Shown here: piece after piece, positions 53,150-61,354 of the stretch | Position numbering within the stretch: the first letter of the stretch is position 1 | Layout: each line of letters opens with the position of its first letter | From: SIG672 sp045605765 | Lineage (GTDB): Bacteria; Bacillota; Clostridia; Oscillospirales; CAG-272 | Length of the DNA: 62,279 nt | Assembly: GCA_045605765.1 (NCBI GenBank) | Contig: JAZUQQ010000021.1 | Span: 1 to 62,279 of the forward strand | Direction of reading: 5' to 3' | The notes under the pieces: generated by a model | Databases searched by the model: none | What the model was told of the DNA's origin: nothing | The model's input: only the letters and a program-made list of their open reading frames with translations | Position numbers and translations under genes: made by a program

Positions 53150-53310
53150 CTTGGGGGGGCTCTTGAGCTCCACCAAACGCCGCTTGTGGCGTTTTAAACC
53201 CGCTAAGAAACTTTTTTCAAAAAATTTCTTAGAACTTCAAAAACTTTACTAAATATTTTGATTAAAGTTTTTGAGGGTTTTAGGGGACTTTTTGAAAAAA
53301 GTCCCCTAAG
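53150..53310. repeat. Dispersed intergenic repeat, copy 3, with terminator hairpins
   Basis: Blocks: 53176-53201 (aacgccgcttgtggcgtttt then aaaccc), hairpin ctaagaaa...tttcttag (53203-53232), aacttcaaaaactttact, aaagtttttgaggg and a 14-bp hairpin ttaggggacttttt / aaaaaagtcccctaa (53280-53309). It lies between dnaK and dnaJ. The last hairpin, just after the dnaK stop, is a likely partial terminator on the minus strand. Confidence 0.7.
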
Positions 53311-53321
53311 TTATTTGTAAT

Positions 53322-55157
53322 TTAGTTGTTATTATCATCAAATCCGGTGTCGTAGTAGGTGCCGTCGTTACCCGCGCCCTGATCACCTGTGCCGAAGTCC
53401 TGAGCCCCCGCCTGTGCTCCGCCCTGCTGAGCGTAGAGCTTCTCTGAAAGCGCGTAGAACGCCTTTTCGAGAGCCTCGGTATCTCTCTTGATATCATCGG
53501 TGCTTCCGGTATTTACGGTGTTCTTGAGGGTTTCGAGAGCCGCCTTAACGTCGGTCTTATCCTCTTCGGGAAGCTTATCGCCAATCTCTTCGAGAGTCTT
53601 TTCGCTCTGATATACGAGAGCTTCTGCGTGGTTTTTGGTATCGACAGCTTCCTTCTGCTTCTTATCCTCTTCTGCGAACTTTTCGGCATCTTTGACAGCC
53701 TTATCGATATCCTCCTGACTCATATTTGTCGAGGACGTGATCGTAATGTGCTGTTCTCTGCCCGTTCCCTTATCGGTAGCGGTAACGTTAACTATACCGT
53801 TAGCGTCGATATCGAAAGTAACCTCGATTTGCGGTACTCCGCGGGGAGCGGGAGCAATTCCGTCGAGAATAAATCTTCCGAGAGTGGTATTTCCTGCTAC
53901 CATCTGACGCTCTCCTTGAAGAACATGAATCTCAACAGAGGTCTGACCGTTAGCCGCGGTCGAATATATCTGGCTCTTCTTAGTCGGAATGGTGGTGTTT
54001 CTTTCAATTATCTTATTGAATACTCCGCCGAGAGTTTCGATACCAAGCGAAAGGGGAGTTACGTCGAGAAGGAGAAGATCCTTGACATCGCCGCCGAGAA
54101 CGCCCGCCTGAATAGCCGCGCCGATAGCAACACACTCATCGGGGTTGATTCCCTTGAAGGGCTCCTTGCCGATGAAACTCTTAACTGCCTCCTGAACTGC
54201 GGGGATTCTGCTCGATCCGCCGACGAGGAGTACCTTATCGATCTGACCAACCGAAAGTCCCGCATCACTGAGTACCTGTCTGGTCGGTCCCATGGTCTTT
54301 TCTACGAGATCCTTGGTAATATCGTCGAACTTAGCTCTGGTGAGAGTTCCGTCAAAGTGTTTAGGTCCGGTAGCATCTGCCGTAATAAAGGGCAGGTTGA
54401 TATTGGTAGTAGCAACGCCCGAAAGCTCGATCTTAGCCTTTTCAGCCGCCTCTTTGAGTCGCTGATGAGCCATCTTGTCTTTGCGAAGGTCGATGCCTGT
54501 ATTTTCTTTCATAAATTCGGTAGCGATCCAGTCGATAATTCTCGCGTCGAAATCGTCACCGCCAAGACGGTTGTTACCTGCGGTAGCAAGAACCTCGAAT
54601 ACTCCGTCGGTAATATCGAGAAGCGAAACGTCGAACGTACCGCCGCCGAGGTCGTAAACCATTACCTTCTGTGAGGTTTCCTTATCCATACCGTAAGCGA
54701 GAGCCGCCGCGGTAGGCTCATTGATTATACGAAGAACTTCAAGTCCTGCGATCTTTCCCGCGTCCTTGGTAGCCTGACGCTGTGCGTCCGAGAAGTATGC
54801 CGGAACGGTGATGACAGCCTGAGTTACAGTAGTTCCAAGATAAGCCTCGGCGTCGCTTTTAAGCTTTTGAAGGATCATTGCCGAGATTTCCTGAGGAGTG
54901 TAGTTCTTGTCGTCGATAGCTACCTTATATGCAGTACCCATCTCACGCTTGATCGACATAATGGTGCGGTCGGGGTTAGTGATGCTCTGTCTTTTTGCAA
55001 CCTGACCGATAAGTCTTTCTCCGTTTTTGGAGAAGCCGACTACCGAAGGGGTAGTTCTCGCACCTTCGGGGTTGGTTATAACGATAGGCTCACCGCCTTC
55101 AAATACCGCTACACACGAGTTTGTTGTTCCAAGGTCTATACCTATAATTTTTCCCAT
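53322..55157 (-). CDS. dnaK: Chaperone protein DnaK (Hsp70)
   Basis: 611 residues. GIDLGTTNSCVAVFEGG at the start, the ATPase signatures VYDLGGGTFDVSLLDI and VLLVGGSSRIPAVQEAV, and the substrate domain (DVTPLSLGIETLGGV; ERNTTIPTKKSQIYST). The C-terminus is Gly/Gln/Asp-rich (AQQGGAQAGAQDFGTGDQG). The length matches Gram-positive DnaK, which lacks one segment found in proteobacteria. GGAGGAC precedes the ATG. Third gene of the CIRCE-controlled operon. Confidence 0.99.
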   Translation of the reverse strand: MGKIIGIDLGTTNSCVAVFEGGEPIVITNPEGARTTPSVVGFSKNGERLIGQVAKRQSITNPDRTIMSIKREMGTAYKVAIDDKNYTPQEISAMILQKLKSDAEAYLGTTVTQAVITVPAYFSDAQRQATKDAGKIAGLEVLRIINEPTAAALAYGMDKETSQKVMVYDLGGGTFDVSLLDITDGVFEVLATAGNNRLGGDDFDARIIDWIATEFMKENTGIDLRKDKMAHQRLKEAAEKAKIELSGVATTNINLPFITADATGPKHFDGTLTRAKFDDITKDLVEKTMGPTRQVLSDAGLSVGQIDKVLLVGGSSRIPAVQEAVKSFIGKEPFKGINPDECVAIGAAIQAGVLGGDVKDLLLLDVTPLSLGIETLGGVFNKIIERNTTIPTKKSQIYSTAANGQTSVEIHVLQGERQMVAGNTTLGRFILDGIAPAPRGVPQIEVTFDIDANGIVNVTATDKGTGREQHITITSSTNMSQEDIDKAVKDAEKFAEEDKKQKEAVDTKNHAEALVYQSEKTLEEIGDKLPEEDKTDVKAALETLKNTVNTGSTDDIKRDTEALEKAFYALSEKLYAQQGGAQAGAQDFGTGDQGAGNDGTYYDTGFDDNNN

Positions 55158-55232
55158 AATATTTGTCCTCCGATAATAAATTTGTTAATGTTTTCTTTTT
55201 ATATTTTATTATATTATTGGCATTATTTATGC

Positions 55233-55778
55233 TTAATTTGCTACTTTGACCATAGCATATCTGATTATTTTATCTCCACGTCTGTAACCTTTACGGAAAA
55301 CCTCGACGATCTCGCCCTCATCGTAAGCATCGTCATCAATATGCATTACCGCGTTATGAACGTTTGGATCAAAGGTTTTGGTCTCGATCTCGGTAACGCC
55401 CATCTTTTCAAACACCTCAAACGCCTGATTCAGTATCATCTTCACACCCTCGGCAAGCTTATCGCCGTCGCTGAAGTTTCCCGCCATCTCGAAATTGTCT
55501 ATAATGGGAAGAAGCTGTTCGATTATATCCGCATAAGAATCGGAATAGATCTGTTCTTTTTCCTTCTGTGTACGGCGGCGAAAATTATCGTACTCTGCCG
55601 CAAGACGAAGATATTTATCCTTTTCCTCAGCAAGCTCCGCTATGAGTTTTTCATTTTCTTCTTTGAGTGCGCTTATTTCTTTCTTCGATTTTTTATCACA
55701 CTTCGACGTCTTTTCCTCGCAATGCTCTTTTTCCGTGCACTCCTCGGGAGTAACGTTCATCTTATTTTCCTCAGTCAT
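55233..55778 (-). CDS. grpE: Nucleotide exchange factor GrpE
   Basis: 181 residues. A charged N-terminal coiled coil (KKSKKEISALKEENEKLIAE) leads to the GrpE core: LRLAAEYDNFRRRTQKEKEQ, LLPIIDNFEMAG, DPNVHNAVMHIDD and VFRKGYRRGDKIIRYAMVKV. It releases ADP from DnaK. Its ATG lies 8 bases inside hrcA, after AAGGAG, so translation is coupled to hrcA. Confidence 0.96.
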   Translation of the reverse strand: MTEENKMNVTPEECTEKEHCEEKTSKCDKKSKKEISALKEENEKLIAELAEEKDKYLRLAAEYDNFRRRTQKEKEQIYSDSYADIIEQLLPIIDNFEMAGNFSDGDKLAEGVKMILNQAFEVFEKMGVTEIETKTFDPNVHNAVMHIDDDAYDEGEIVEVFRKGYRRGDKIIRYAMVKVAN

Positions 55779-56856
55779 TTTCTTCTCCTTCTGCCGTTAG
55801 CTTTTCGGGTATCAGATTTCCCGTATTATCAGATTTCATATGCTCGGTAATACTCTGCACAAACTGATCGACCGTAGAAATAACCTTCGAATAATCCATT
55901 CGGCAAGGTCCGATAACACCGATTGCGCCGACCTTCTTGCCGTCTATCGAGATCGTTTTCAGTATAAGTGTCGAATCGTTCATAGTGTTTACGGTGTTTT
56001 CCGATCCGATAAACACGCTTACTCCGTTTTCGTCGGTATTTTCAACGAGCTCGAGAAGCGAGTCGCGCTGTTCGAGCGTGCTGAGCACCGAGCGAAGTTT
56101 ATCTACACTGGAATATTCGGGGTACCCGAGAAGTCTGTCTACACCGTCAACACGAACGTTTCCGTCCGAATCCTCACCAAGTGCTTCATATATGCACTTG
56201 ACTATCGGCGTGACGAGCGCTCCGTAAACCCCGAGCATATTTTCAAGCTCCATCATCTGGGCAAGAGTAAGAGCATCAAGACGAACGTCAACAAGATATT
56301 TGTTGAGCACGTTCTGCAAGGTAAGTAGACCTTCTTCCGTAAGCTGGAAGGGAGAGAGCACCGTTTTGGTCTTGACCACGTTCTGCGGAAGTATCATTAT
56401 TAAAAGGAAATGAAAATCGTCCGCATAAAGAATGCTGAATTTCAGAACCTTACTCACACGGTTCACAGATCTGACCGATATCGCAGGATAGTTTGTCAGA
56501 GATGCCATAAGCCGTCCCGCCGAGTCGATTATCTTATCGAGCTGCTCTTCCTTATCTCTGAGCATTTCCTGCAGACTCGTCATCTCGCTTGCGGTAAGGT
56601 CATAGCTCTGCATCAGACTGTCAACGTAAAAACGGTATCCCTGTTCAGAGGGTATTCTTCCTGCCGACGTATGCGGTTGTACGAGATAACCCATCTCGGC
56701 AAGCTCCGCCATCTCGTTTCTGAGCGTTGCGGGCGACAGAGATATGCCGTCAAGAGATGCGAGAAATTTCGATCCTATCGGTTCGCCCGACGAAATATAT
56801 TCCTCAATGACTGCTTTGAGAATAGTCTTTTTTCTCTCGCTAAGCACTTCGCTCAT
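55771..56856 (-). CDS. hrcA: Heat-inducible transcription repressor HrcA
   Basis: 361 residues. Winged-helix N-terminus (LKAVIEEYISSGEPIGSKFL; LSPATLRNEMAELAEMGYLV; HTSAGRIPSEQGYRFYVD) and the C-terminal HrcA domain (GVIGPCRMDYSKVISTVDQF). It represses this operon by binding the CIRCE element and depends on GroEL for activity. The first gene of the operon, 31 bases after CIRCE. The GroEL genes are not in the window. Confidence 0.97.
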   Translation of the reverse strand: MSEVLSERKKTILKAVIEEYISSGEPIGSKFLASLDGISLSPATLRNEMAELAEMGYLVQPHTSAGRIPSEQGYRFYVDSLMQSYDLTASEMTSLQEMLRDKEEQLDKIIDSAGRLMASLTNYPAISVRSVNRVSKVLKFSILYADDFHFLLIMILPQNVVKTKTVLSPFQLTEEGLLTLQNVLNKYLVDVRLDALTLAQMMELENMLGVYGALVTPIVKCIYEALGEDSDGNVRVDGVDRLLGYPEYSSVDKLRSVLSTLEQRDSLLELVENTDENGVSVFIGSENTVNTMNDSTLILKTISIDGKKVGAIGVIGPCRMDYSKVISTVDQFVQSITEHMKSDNTGNLIPEKLTAEGEEND

Positions 56857-56886
56857 ATTTTACGCTACCTTTCTGATCAACTTGAT

Positions 56887-56913
56887 TTAGCACTCTTTTG
56901 CAGTGAGTGCCAA
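56887..56913. promoter_or_regulatory. CIRCE operator (HrcA binding site)
   Basis: TTAGCACTC, nine bases, GAGTGCCAA. This differs from the perfect CIRCE inverted repeat by one base in the right arm (C for T). It lies between hrcA and a possible promoter: minus-strand TATAAT at 56948-56953, with TTTACA 19 bases upstream of it. The placement, past the start of transcription, is standard. Confidence 0.95.
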
Positions 56914-57083
56914 ATCACGATATAAATTTACCATATAATTGGGTATAATTATAGCATATTTGATGAACTTTTTGTAAACACCGCCCGCTTCATCCCTTTT
57001 TTACTGTTTTTTCAGCACTCAAAGTGCTTATTTAGTTAATCACATTAAAATACAGTAAAAAATCAAAAATGTCAAATTTTCTC

Positions 57084-57112
57084 TTGACAATTTCATATTA
57101 TTGGGGTAAAAT
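57084..57112 (+). promoter_or_regulatory. Promoter of the glycine riboswitch and symporter gene
   Basis: TTGACA (57084-57089), a 17-base spacer and TAAAAT (57107-57112), about 30 bases before the first aptamer. Confidence 0.88.
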
Positions 57113-57142
57113 ACTCTCACATTATTTAAATGATAATATGAA

Positions 57143-57312
57143 GTCGGCAGGAGATAGCGGATACCCGCTGACCGAAGGAGTAAATCTCTCAGGTGCTCTT
57201 TTTTGAACGTGGACTGTCGATGGATAAAACTCTGAAGAAACCCGTTAGATCGGGGGCCGAAGGTGCAAAACCGCTTTATGCGGTCAATCTCTCAGGCAAA
57301 AGGACGGAGTCA
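57143..57312 (+). ncRNA. Tandem glycine riboswitch
   Basis: Two aptamers. The first (about 57143-57220) has ccgaagg at 57172-57178, then atctctcagg and ggactgt. The second (about 57221-57312) has ccgaagg at 57257-57263, a hairpin accgctttatgcggt, then aatctctcaggcaaaagg. The ccgaagg and ctctcagg...ggac boxes are diagnostic of the gcvT-type glycine RNA. The gene that follows is a Na+/alanine-glycine symporter, a known target. Two aptamers in one leader are the classic arrangement. Confidence 0.96.
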
Positions 57313-57379
57313 CTTGTATTTTCTATCCGCATCTGTCATATCTCTTGCGGACGCTTATACTTTTGTCTTTAACTTTTCC

Positions 57380-57420
57380 CAAGGCTTTGCCCTATCGGCA
57401 AGGTCTTGTTTTTTATTTTT
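57380..57420 (+). terminator. Attenuator terminator of the glycine riboswitch leader
   Basis: Stem aaggctttgcc / ggcaaggtctt (57381-57391 with 57397-57407, two G-U pairs), a 5-base loop, then GTTTTTTATTTTTT. An intrinsic terminator between aptamer and start codon means that glycine acts on transcription. Direction (on or off) cannot be told from the text alone. Confidence 0.85.
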
Positions 57421-57453
57421 TAAACCATATAAAGAAAATGAAAGGAAAAGAAA

Positions 57454-58962
57454 ATGGACAATTTTTTGGAAATCGTAAGTGAAGTCAACTCTGCGATAAA
57501 CAACGTTGTGTGGGGCATTCCCGCGCTCACTCTTCTCGTAGGAACTGGTGTTATCATCACAATTATAACGAAGTTTTTTCAGTTCACTCACTTCGGACAC
57601 GTTATTAAAGAGACGATAGGCTCGCTCTTTAAAAAGAAGGACATTCTGAAAAGCAACGACAAAAACTCAATATCGCAGTTTCAGGCGCTCTGCACGGCAC
57701 TCTCGGCAACTATCGGAACAGGTAATATCGCAGGCATAGCGCTTGCTATCACAATGGGTGGCCCGGGAGCGGTGTTCTGGATGTGGATCGCGGCCATTTT
57801 CGGTATGATGACAAACTACGCTGAAAATGTTCTAGGCATTTATTTCCGCAGAAAGAACGAAAAAGGCGAATGGACAGGCGGAGCTATGTACCACCTGCGC
57901 GACGGACTCGGCTCATTCAAGCATTGTAGGCACATAGGCAAAATACTTGCCGTTCTCTTCTCTGTTTTCGCACTTTTTGCTTCCTTCGGTATCGGTAATA
58001 TGGGTCAGGTGGCATCTATTACCGAAAGTATCGGAGAGGTGGTCACGGTAGAAGGCGCTGATAAGTGGATACCTTGGGTCGTTGGAATATTCCTTATGGC
58101 AATCGGCGCTCTCGTAATTCTCGGCGGAATCAAGAGAATCGCCAAGGTCAACGAAATGCTCGTTCCCTTTATGGCGCTCTTCTACATACTCGGTGCCCTC
58201 GTTATAATAATAATGAACGCTGATATGATCGGTCCCGCACTTGCATCCATCTTCAAGGGTGCATTCAACTTCAAGGCGGCAGCAGGCGGTGTAAGCGGAG
58301 CGATAATTGCACGCGCCATTACTTGGGGATTCAAGCGCGGAGTATTCTCTAACGAAGCAGGTCTTGGCTCATCCGTAATGGTACACTCGTCATCCAACGT
58401 AAAAGAGCCCGCAATTCAGGGTGCATGGGGAATATTCGAGGTCTTTTTCGATACGATAATCGTCTGCACTCTTACCGCACTCGTAATTCTCACCAGCGGT
58501 CTCGTTAACCTTGAAACGGGCGCGGCAGTGGGCGGTCTCACCAAGCTCGGACTTGCTACCAAAGCATTTACCATTAACTTCGGCTCATTCGGCGGTATAT
58601 TTATGGCTATTGCGGTCACGCTTTTTGCCTTCTCCACCGTACTCGGATGGAGCCACTACGGAACTATTGCTTGGCAGTATCTCTTTGGAACGAAATCTCT
58701 CATAATTTACAAGATCATCTTTGTTTGTATGATACTCGTAAGCTCTACTCTGGACGCTACGCTTGCTATCGACCTCTCTGATACCTTCAACGGACTTATG
58801 GCAATACCTAACCTCATAGGTGTCCTGTCTCTCTCATGGTTGGTGGTTAAGATAACAAACAACTATATTGATCGGAAGATAAAGAAAAAGACAGACGTAA
58901 AACCAATGTACTCAGCGTTCGAGGATATCCAAAAGATGCAGGAAGAAAGCGAGGAAAATTAA
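57454..58962 (+). CDS. Sodium:alanine/glycine symporter (AGCS family)
   Basis: 502 residues with about ten helices. Family motifs are intact: VGTGVIITIITKFFQF, QALCTALSATIGTGNIAGIA, GPGAVFWMWIAAIFGM, EWTGGAMYHLRDGL, and GFKRGVFSNEAGLGSS. The protein takes up alanine or glycine with Na+. The leader carries a tandem glycine riboswitch, so glycine is the probable substrate or signal. The ATG follows AAAGGAAAAG. Monocistronic; the downstream region holds several hairpins (see 58979-59145). Confidence 0.95.
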   Translation: MDNFLEIVSEVNSAINNVVWGIPALTLLVGTGVIITIITKFFQFTHFGHVIKETIGSLFKKKDILKSNDKNSISQFQALCTALSATIGTGNIAGIALAITMGGPGAVFWMWIAAIFGMMTNYAENVLGIYFRRKNEKGEWTGGAMYHLRDGLGSFKHCRHIGKILAVLFSVFALFASFGIGNMGQVASITESIGEVVTVEGADKWIPWVVGIFLMAIGALVILGGIKRIAKVNEMLVPFMALFYILGALVIIIMNADMIGPALASIFKGAFNFKAAAGGVSGAIIARAITWGFKRGVFSNEAGLGSSVMVHSSSNVKEPAIQGAWGIFEVFFDTIIVCTLTALVILTSGLVNLETGAAVGGLTKLGLATKAFTINFGSFGGIFMAIAVTLFAFSTVLGWSHYGTIAWQYLFGTKSLIIYKIIFVCMILVSSTLDATLAIDLSDTFNGLMAIPNLIGVLSLSWLVVKITNNYIDRKIKKKTDVKPMYSAFEDIQKMQEESEEN

Positions 58963-58978
58963 ATACGAACAATAAAGT

Positions 58979-59145
58979 CACGGCAAAAGCCGTGCCCGGG
59001 GAGAGTCTGAACTTAAATTCGCGCCGTTTATATTCTTTTACCGCTTATTCACTTGGCGCGAATCTGCAAATGCTCTGCATTTGCGGAGTTCTCTCGTGGA
59101 GTACAGGAAACACGAAAGGCACGGATTTATCCGTGCCTTTCGTAT
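58979..59145 (+). other. Structured intergenic segment after the symporter gene
   Basis: A series of nested arms: cacggc / gccgtg (58979-58994), gagag / ctctc (59001-59005 with 59091-59095), attcgcgcc / ggcgcgaat (59017-59025 with 59055-59063), gcaaatgc / gcatttgc (59066-59084), and a perfect 14-bp stem acgaaaggcacgga / tccgtgcctttcgt (59112-59143). The last is a good terminator hairpin for the symporter gene or for a small RNA. I see no coding frame. Confidence 0.45.
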
Positions 59146-59246
59146 TTATGGAGCAAGACTGTTAATATCCGAACCGAGTCGTGCGACATCGGCAGCTTCT
59201 TCACTTGTCATAACCACAATGGTAAGTTGAGAAAAGAGTACTTTAC

Positions 59247-59275
59247 AGGGTGTCGCTTCGGCGGCACCCTTTTTC
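59247..59275 (+). terminator. Terminator-like hairpin with UUCG loop
   Basis: 10-bp stem agggtgtcgc / gcggcaccct (one G-U pair), TTCG tetraloop, then TTTTCT. No clear gene ends here on the plus strand, so it may insulate the sigma-factor operon from upstream transcription. Confidence 0.75.
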
Positions 59276-59304
59276 TCTGTGTTCACACAATTTTTGAAAA
59301 AATA

Positions 59305-59313
59305 TGTTATAAT
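59305..59313 (+). promoter_or_regulatory. Extended -10 promoter of the ECF operon
   Basis: TGTTATAAT, an extended -10, 62 bases before the sigma-factor start. No good -35 at standard spacing, which would suit a sigma factor with its own or unusual recognition. Confidence 0.45.
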
Positions 59314-59374
59314 AATAAAAAAGTTTGTAAGATTTTCTTTTCTTCGGAGTCTTATAAGTGAAGGAGGTGATAGA

Positions 59375-59878
59375 GTGACGGATTTTGAGCAATTATACGA
59401 TACATACTTCAACGACGTTTACTTGTATATCTTGCGGCTCTCGGGCAACGAGCATCTCGCGGAAGAAATTACAAGTGATACGTTCTTCAAAGCAATGAAG
59501 TCGATAGACACTTTCCGTGGAGATTGCGATGTGCGAGTTTGGCTCTGTCAAATAGCGAAGAACTGCTATTATTCACACATCAAGAAAAGCAATCGTACCG
59601 AACAAGTCGATGAAGCAGAACTACAAGAAATTCCCGACCTCGCTCCAAGTGTGGCAGACGAATATGCCCGGCGCGACGAGATCGAGCGAATACAGAAAAT
59701 TCTGCACGATGTTAGTGAGCCATACAAGGAAGTCTTTATGTGGCGCGTGTATGCGGAGCTTTCGTTCAAACAGATAGCTCAGATCTTCGGCAAGACTGAA
59801 AATTGGGCTTGTGTCACCTATCACCGAGCGCGAAAAATGATTAAAGAAAGATTGGAGGAAAAGAACGGTGAAAACTGA
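59375..59878 (+). CDS. ECF-type RNA polymerase sigma factor
   Basis: 167 residues from the GTG at 59375, with GGAGGTGATAG upstream. Region 2 (FEQLYDTYFNDVYLYILRLS; EEITSDTFFKAMKSIDTFRG; RVWLCQIAKNCYYSHIKK) and region 4 (EPYKEVFMWRVYAELSFKQI; FGKTENWACVTYHRARKMI) are complete. It is of the SigV/SigW-like short type and is encoded with its anti-sigma factor and a YfjL-like protein. The anti-sigma start overlaps by 11 bases. The inducing signal cannot be read. Confidence 0.93.
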   Translation: MTDFEQLYDTYFNDVYLYILRLSGNEHLAEEITSDTFFKAMKSIDTFRGDCDVRVWLCQIAKNCYYSHIKKSNRTEQVDEAELQEIPDLAPSVADEYARRDEIERIQKILHDVSEPYKEVFMWRVYAELSFKQIAQIFGKTENWACVTYHRARKMIKERLEEKNGEN

Positions 59879-60422
59879 ATGTAGTTTAGTCAGAGATCTG
59901 TTACCGCTTTACGTGGAAGATATGGTGAGCGCGGAAACGGCAGCATACATTAACGAGCATCTGAAGGTGTGCAAAGAATGTCAAGCAGAGCTTGCCAATA
60001 TGAAGGACGGCAACGAAATCCCAGCAATTGAGGTTAAGTCACCGCCTAAATCAGAAGATGTTAAACCATTCAAGAAATTGATGAAGCGTATGAACAGACA
60101 ATTCTATTCAATCGCCTATGCAGCACTTATATTTTTAATTTTTCTTGGATTTGGATGGACGGCGGGAAACAACTTGATGTATAACAGCTTAATTATGCCC
60201 ATCGTCGGCATTTTTGGGTACTATGTATTTAAATGGAAAGCGGTTTATAAAGTTCCCGTGTTGTTACTTTTAATTGACCTTGCCGTATTCGCTTTCCAAC
60301 TTGTAGAGATCGGCTTTGCAGATACTCTTATGTGGACGATGCTATATGCTATCTTCGTTTTCGTTGGTATTGCAATAGCGTTCCTCTTGCATTATGCGTT
60401 TAAGAAGGAGGATCAGAAATGA
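59868..60422 (+). CDS. Anti-sigma factor with zinc-finger (zf-HC2) N-terminus
   Basis: 184 residues from a GTG. The N-terminus CSLVRDLLPLYVEDMVS, then HLKVCKECQAEL, is the HxxxCxxC zinc-binding anti-sigma domain. Three or four membrane helices follow (about 80-103, 108-124, 130-148 and 153-178). It should hold the sigma factor at the membrane until a signal releases it. Overlaps the sigma gene by 11 bases and the next gene by 4, so the three are translationally coupled. Confidence 0.9.
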   Translation: MKTECSLVRDLLPLYVEDMVSAETAAYINEHLKVCKECQAELANMKDGNEIPAIEVKSPPKSEDVKPFKKLMKRMNRQFYSIAYAALIFLIFLGFGWTAGNNLMYNSLIMPIVGIFGYYVFKWKAVYKVPVLLLLIDLAVFAFQLVEIGFADTLMWTMLYAIFVFVGIAIAFLLHYAFKKEDQK

Positions 60423-61237
60423 AAAAGCGTATTTTGAAAATAGCAGCCTTTTGTTTGGCTGTCGTTCTTATAGTAGGCGTTTGTTGGTTTGCCAACGGAC
60501 TTGTAGGAAATCCGTTTTCTAAAATGATGGCTCGTCACTCTGCTGAAAAATATCTTGAAGAAAATTACCCGAACACCGACTACACTATTGATGAGCTGTC
60601 ATACAGCTTTAAGGATGTTGGATACTATGCGCACATTATTTCTTCGAGCAGTATGGACGGTAATTTCACATTGAGAATATCAATGCTCGGTAAAATACGA
60701 GGGGATGATTACACCTCGCGCGTCGAAGGACACGGCAACGTTGCGAACAGATTGTTTTTTGAATACCGTGATATGGTTGATACCATTCTCAATAGTTATG
60801 CCTATCCTTACACTGTTTCTATGGGATATGGCGACTTGGAGTTTGAACGTGAGCTTGGAAAAGAAACCGTTGAAGGTGCGCTTACAAGAAGCGACCTTGT
60901 GAATGATAAATTCTACAACGTAGGTGATCTTGGAGCAAAAAACGGCGAACTCGTATTGTATATTGATAGCGATGTCGTTACCAACGAAAAGGCGGCAGAG
61001 ATACTGTTGAAAACGAAAGAATTGATGGATCAATCGGGTATCTCGTTTTATTCAGTACAATTTTGCTTAAGATACCCACCCTATGATGCAGAAAAGTCCT
61101 ACGAACGCCCCGAAGGTGAAATCGACCTCAAAGATTTTCTTTATATCGATATATACGAAGAAGGAATGGTTGAGCGCGTTATAAAATGCGCTGAAGATAC
61201 TCAGAATTATTATAACGAGCAAGACAAGGAAAAATAA
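60419..61237 (+). CDS. YfjL-like membrane-anchored protein
   Basis: 272 residues. An N-terminal hydrophobic anchor (AAFCLAVVLIVGVCWFANGL) and an extracellular domain starting with MARHSAEKYLEENYPNTDYT, similar to YfjL-like proteins often found after ECF/anti-sigma pairs in Firmicutes. The domain is mixed alpha/beta with many Tyr and acidic residues. Two patches, DVGYYAHIISSSSMDGNF and DGNFTLRISM, resemble PepSY/YfjL N-terminal repeats. It may be part of signal sensing outside the membrane; this rests only on its position in the operon. Confidence 0.75.
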   Translation: MKKRILKIAAFCLAVVLIVGVCWFANGLVGNPFSKMMARHSAEKYLEENYPNTDYTIDELSYSFKDVGYYAHIISSSSMDGNFTLRISMLGKIRGDDYTSRVEGHGNVANRLFFEYRDMVDTILNSYAYPYTVSMGYGDLEFERELGKETVEGALTRSDLVNDKFYNVGDLGAKNGELVLYIDSDVVTNEKAAEILLKTKELMDQSGISFYSVQFCLRYPPYDAEKSYERPEGEIDLKDFLYIDIYEEGMVERVIKCAEDTQNYYNEQDKEK

Positions 61238-61243
61238 CACGAT

Positions 61244-61270
61244 GACCTCGTTCCATGATGGAACGAGGTC
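61244..61270 (+). terminator. Hairpin after the ECF operon
   Basis: Perfect 11-bp stem gacctcgttcc / ggaacgaggtc with a 5-base loop; no clear T-run. Confidence 0.7.
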
Positions 61271-61299
61271 ACTTCGATATTAATATGGATAATTAAAGT

Positions 61300-61347
61300 A
61301 AAAAACAAATCCGAACAGTTCCGTCGTAACGAAACAGTTCGGATTTG
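61300..61347 (-). terminator. Terminator of the tmRNA gene
   Basis: Stem caaatccgaac / gttcggatttg (61306-61316 with 61337-61347), with six A on the plus strand just left of it giving the minus-strand U-run. It begins 8 bases past the tmRNA 3' end. Confidence 0.85.
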
Positions 61348-61354
61348 CTTGTTC

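Noticed and set aside
57012..57029. agcactcaaagtgct palindrome upstream of the glycine riboswitch as a second CIRCE
   Set aside because: The arms match half-sites, but the spacer is three bases; CIRCE needs nine. It is on the far side of the divergent region and is probably chance.
59146..59412. 88-codon minus-strand frame ending TSEEAADVARLGSDINSLAP
   Set aside because: The last 28 codons look coding, but the frame runs across the ECF promoter and start region and across a plus-strand terminator. It may be a gene remnant, yet I cannot support it as a gene.
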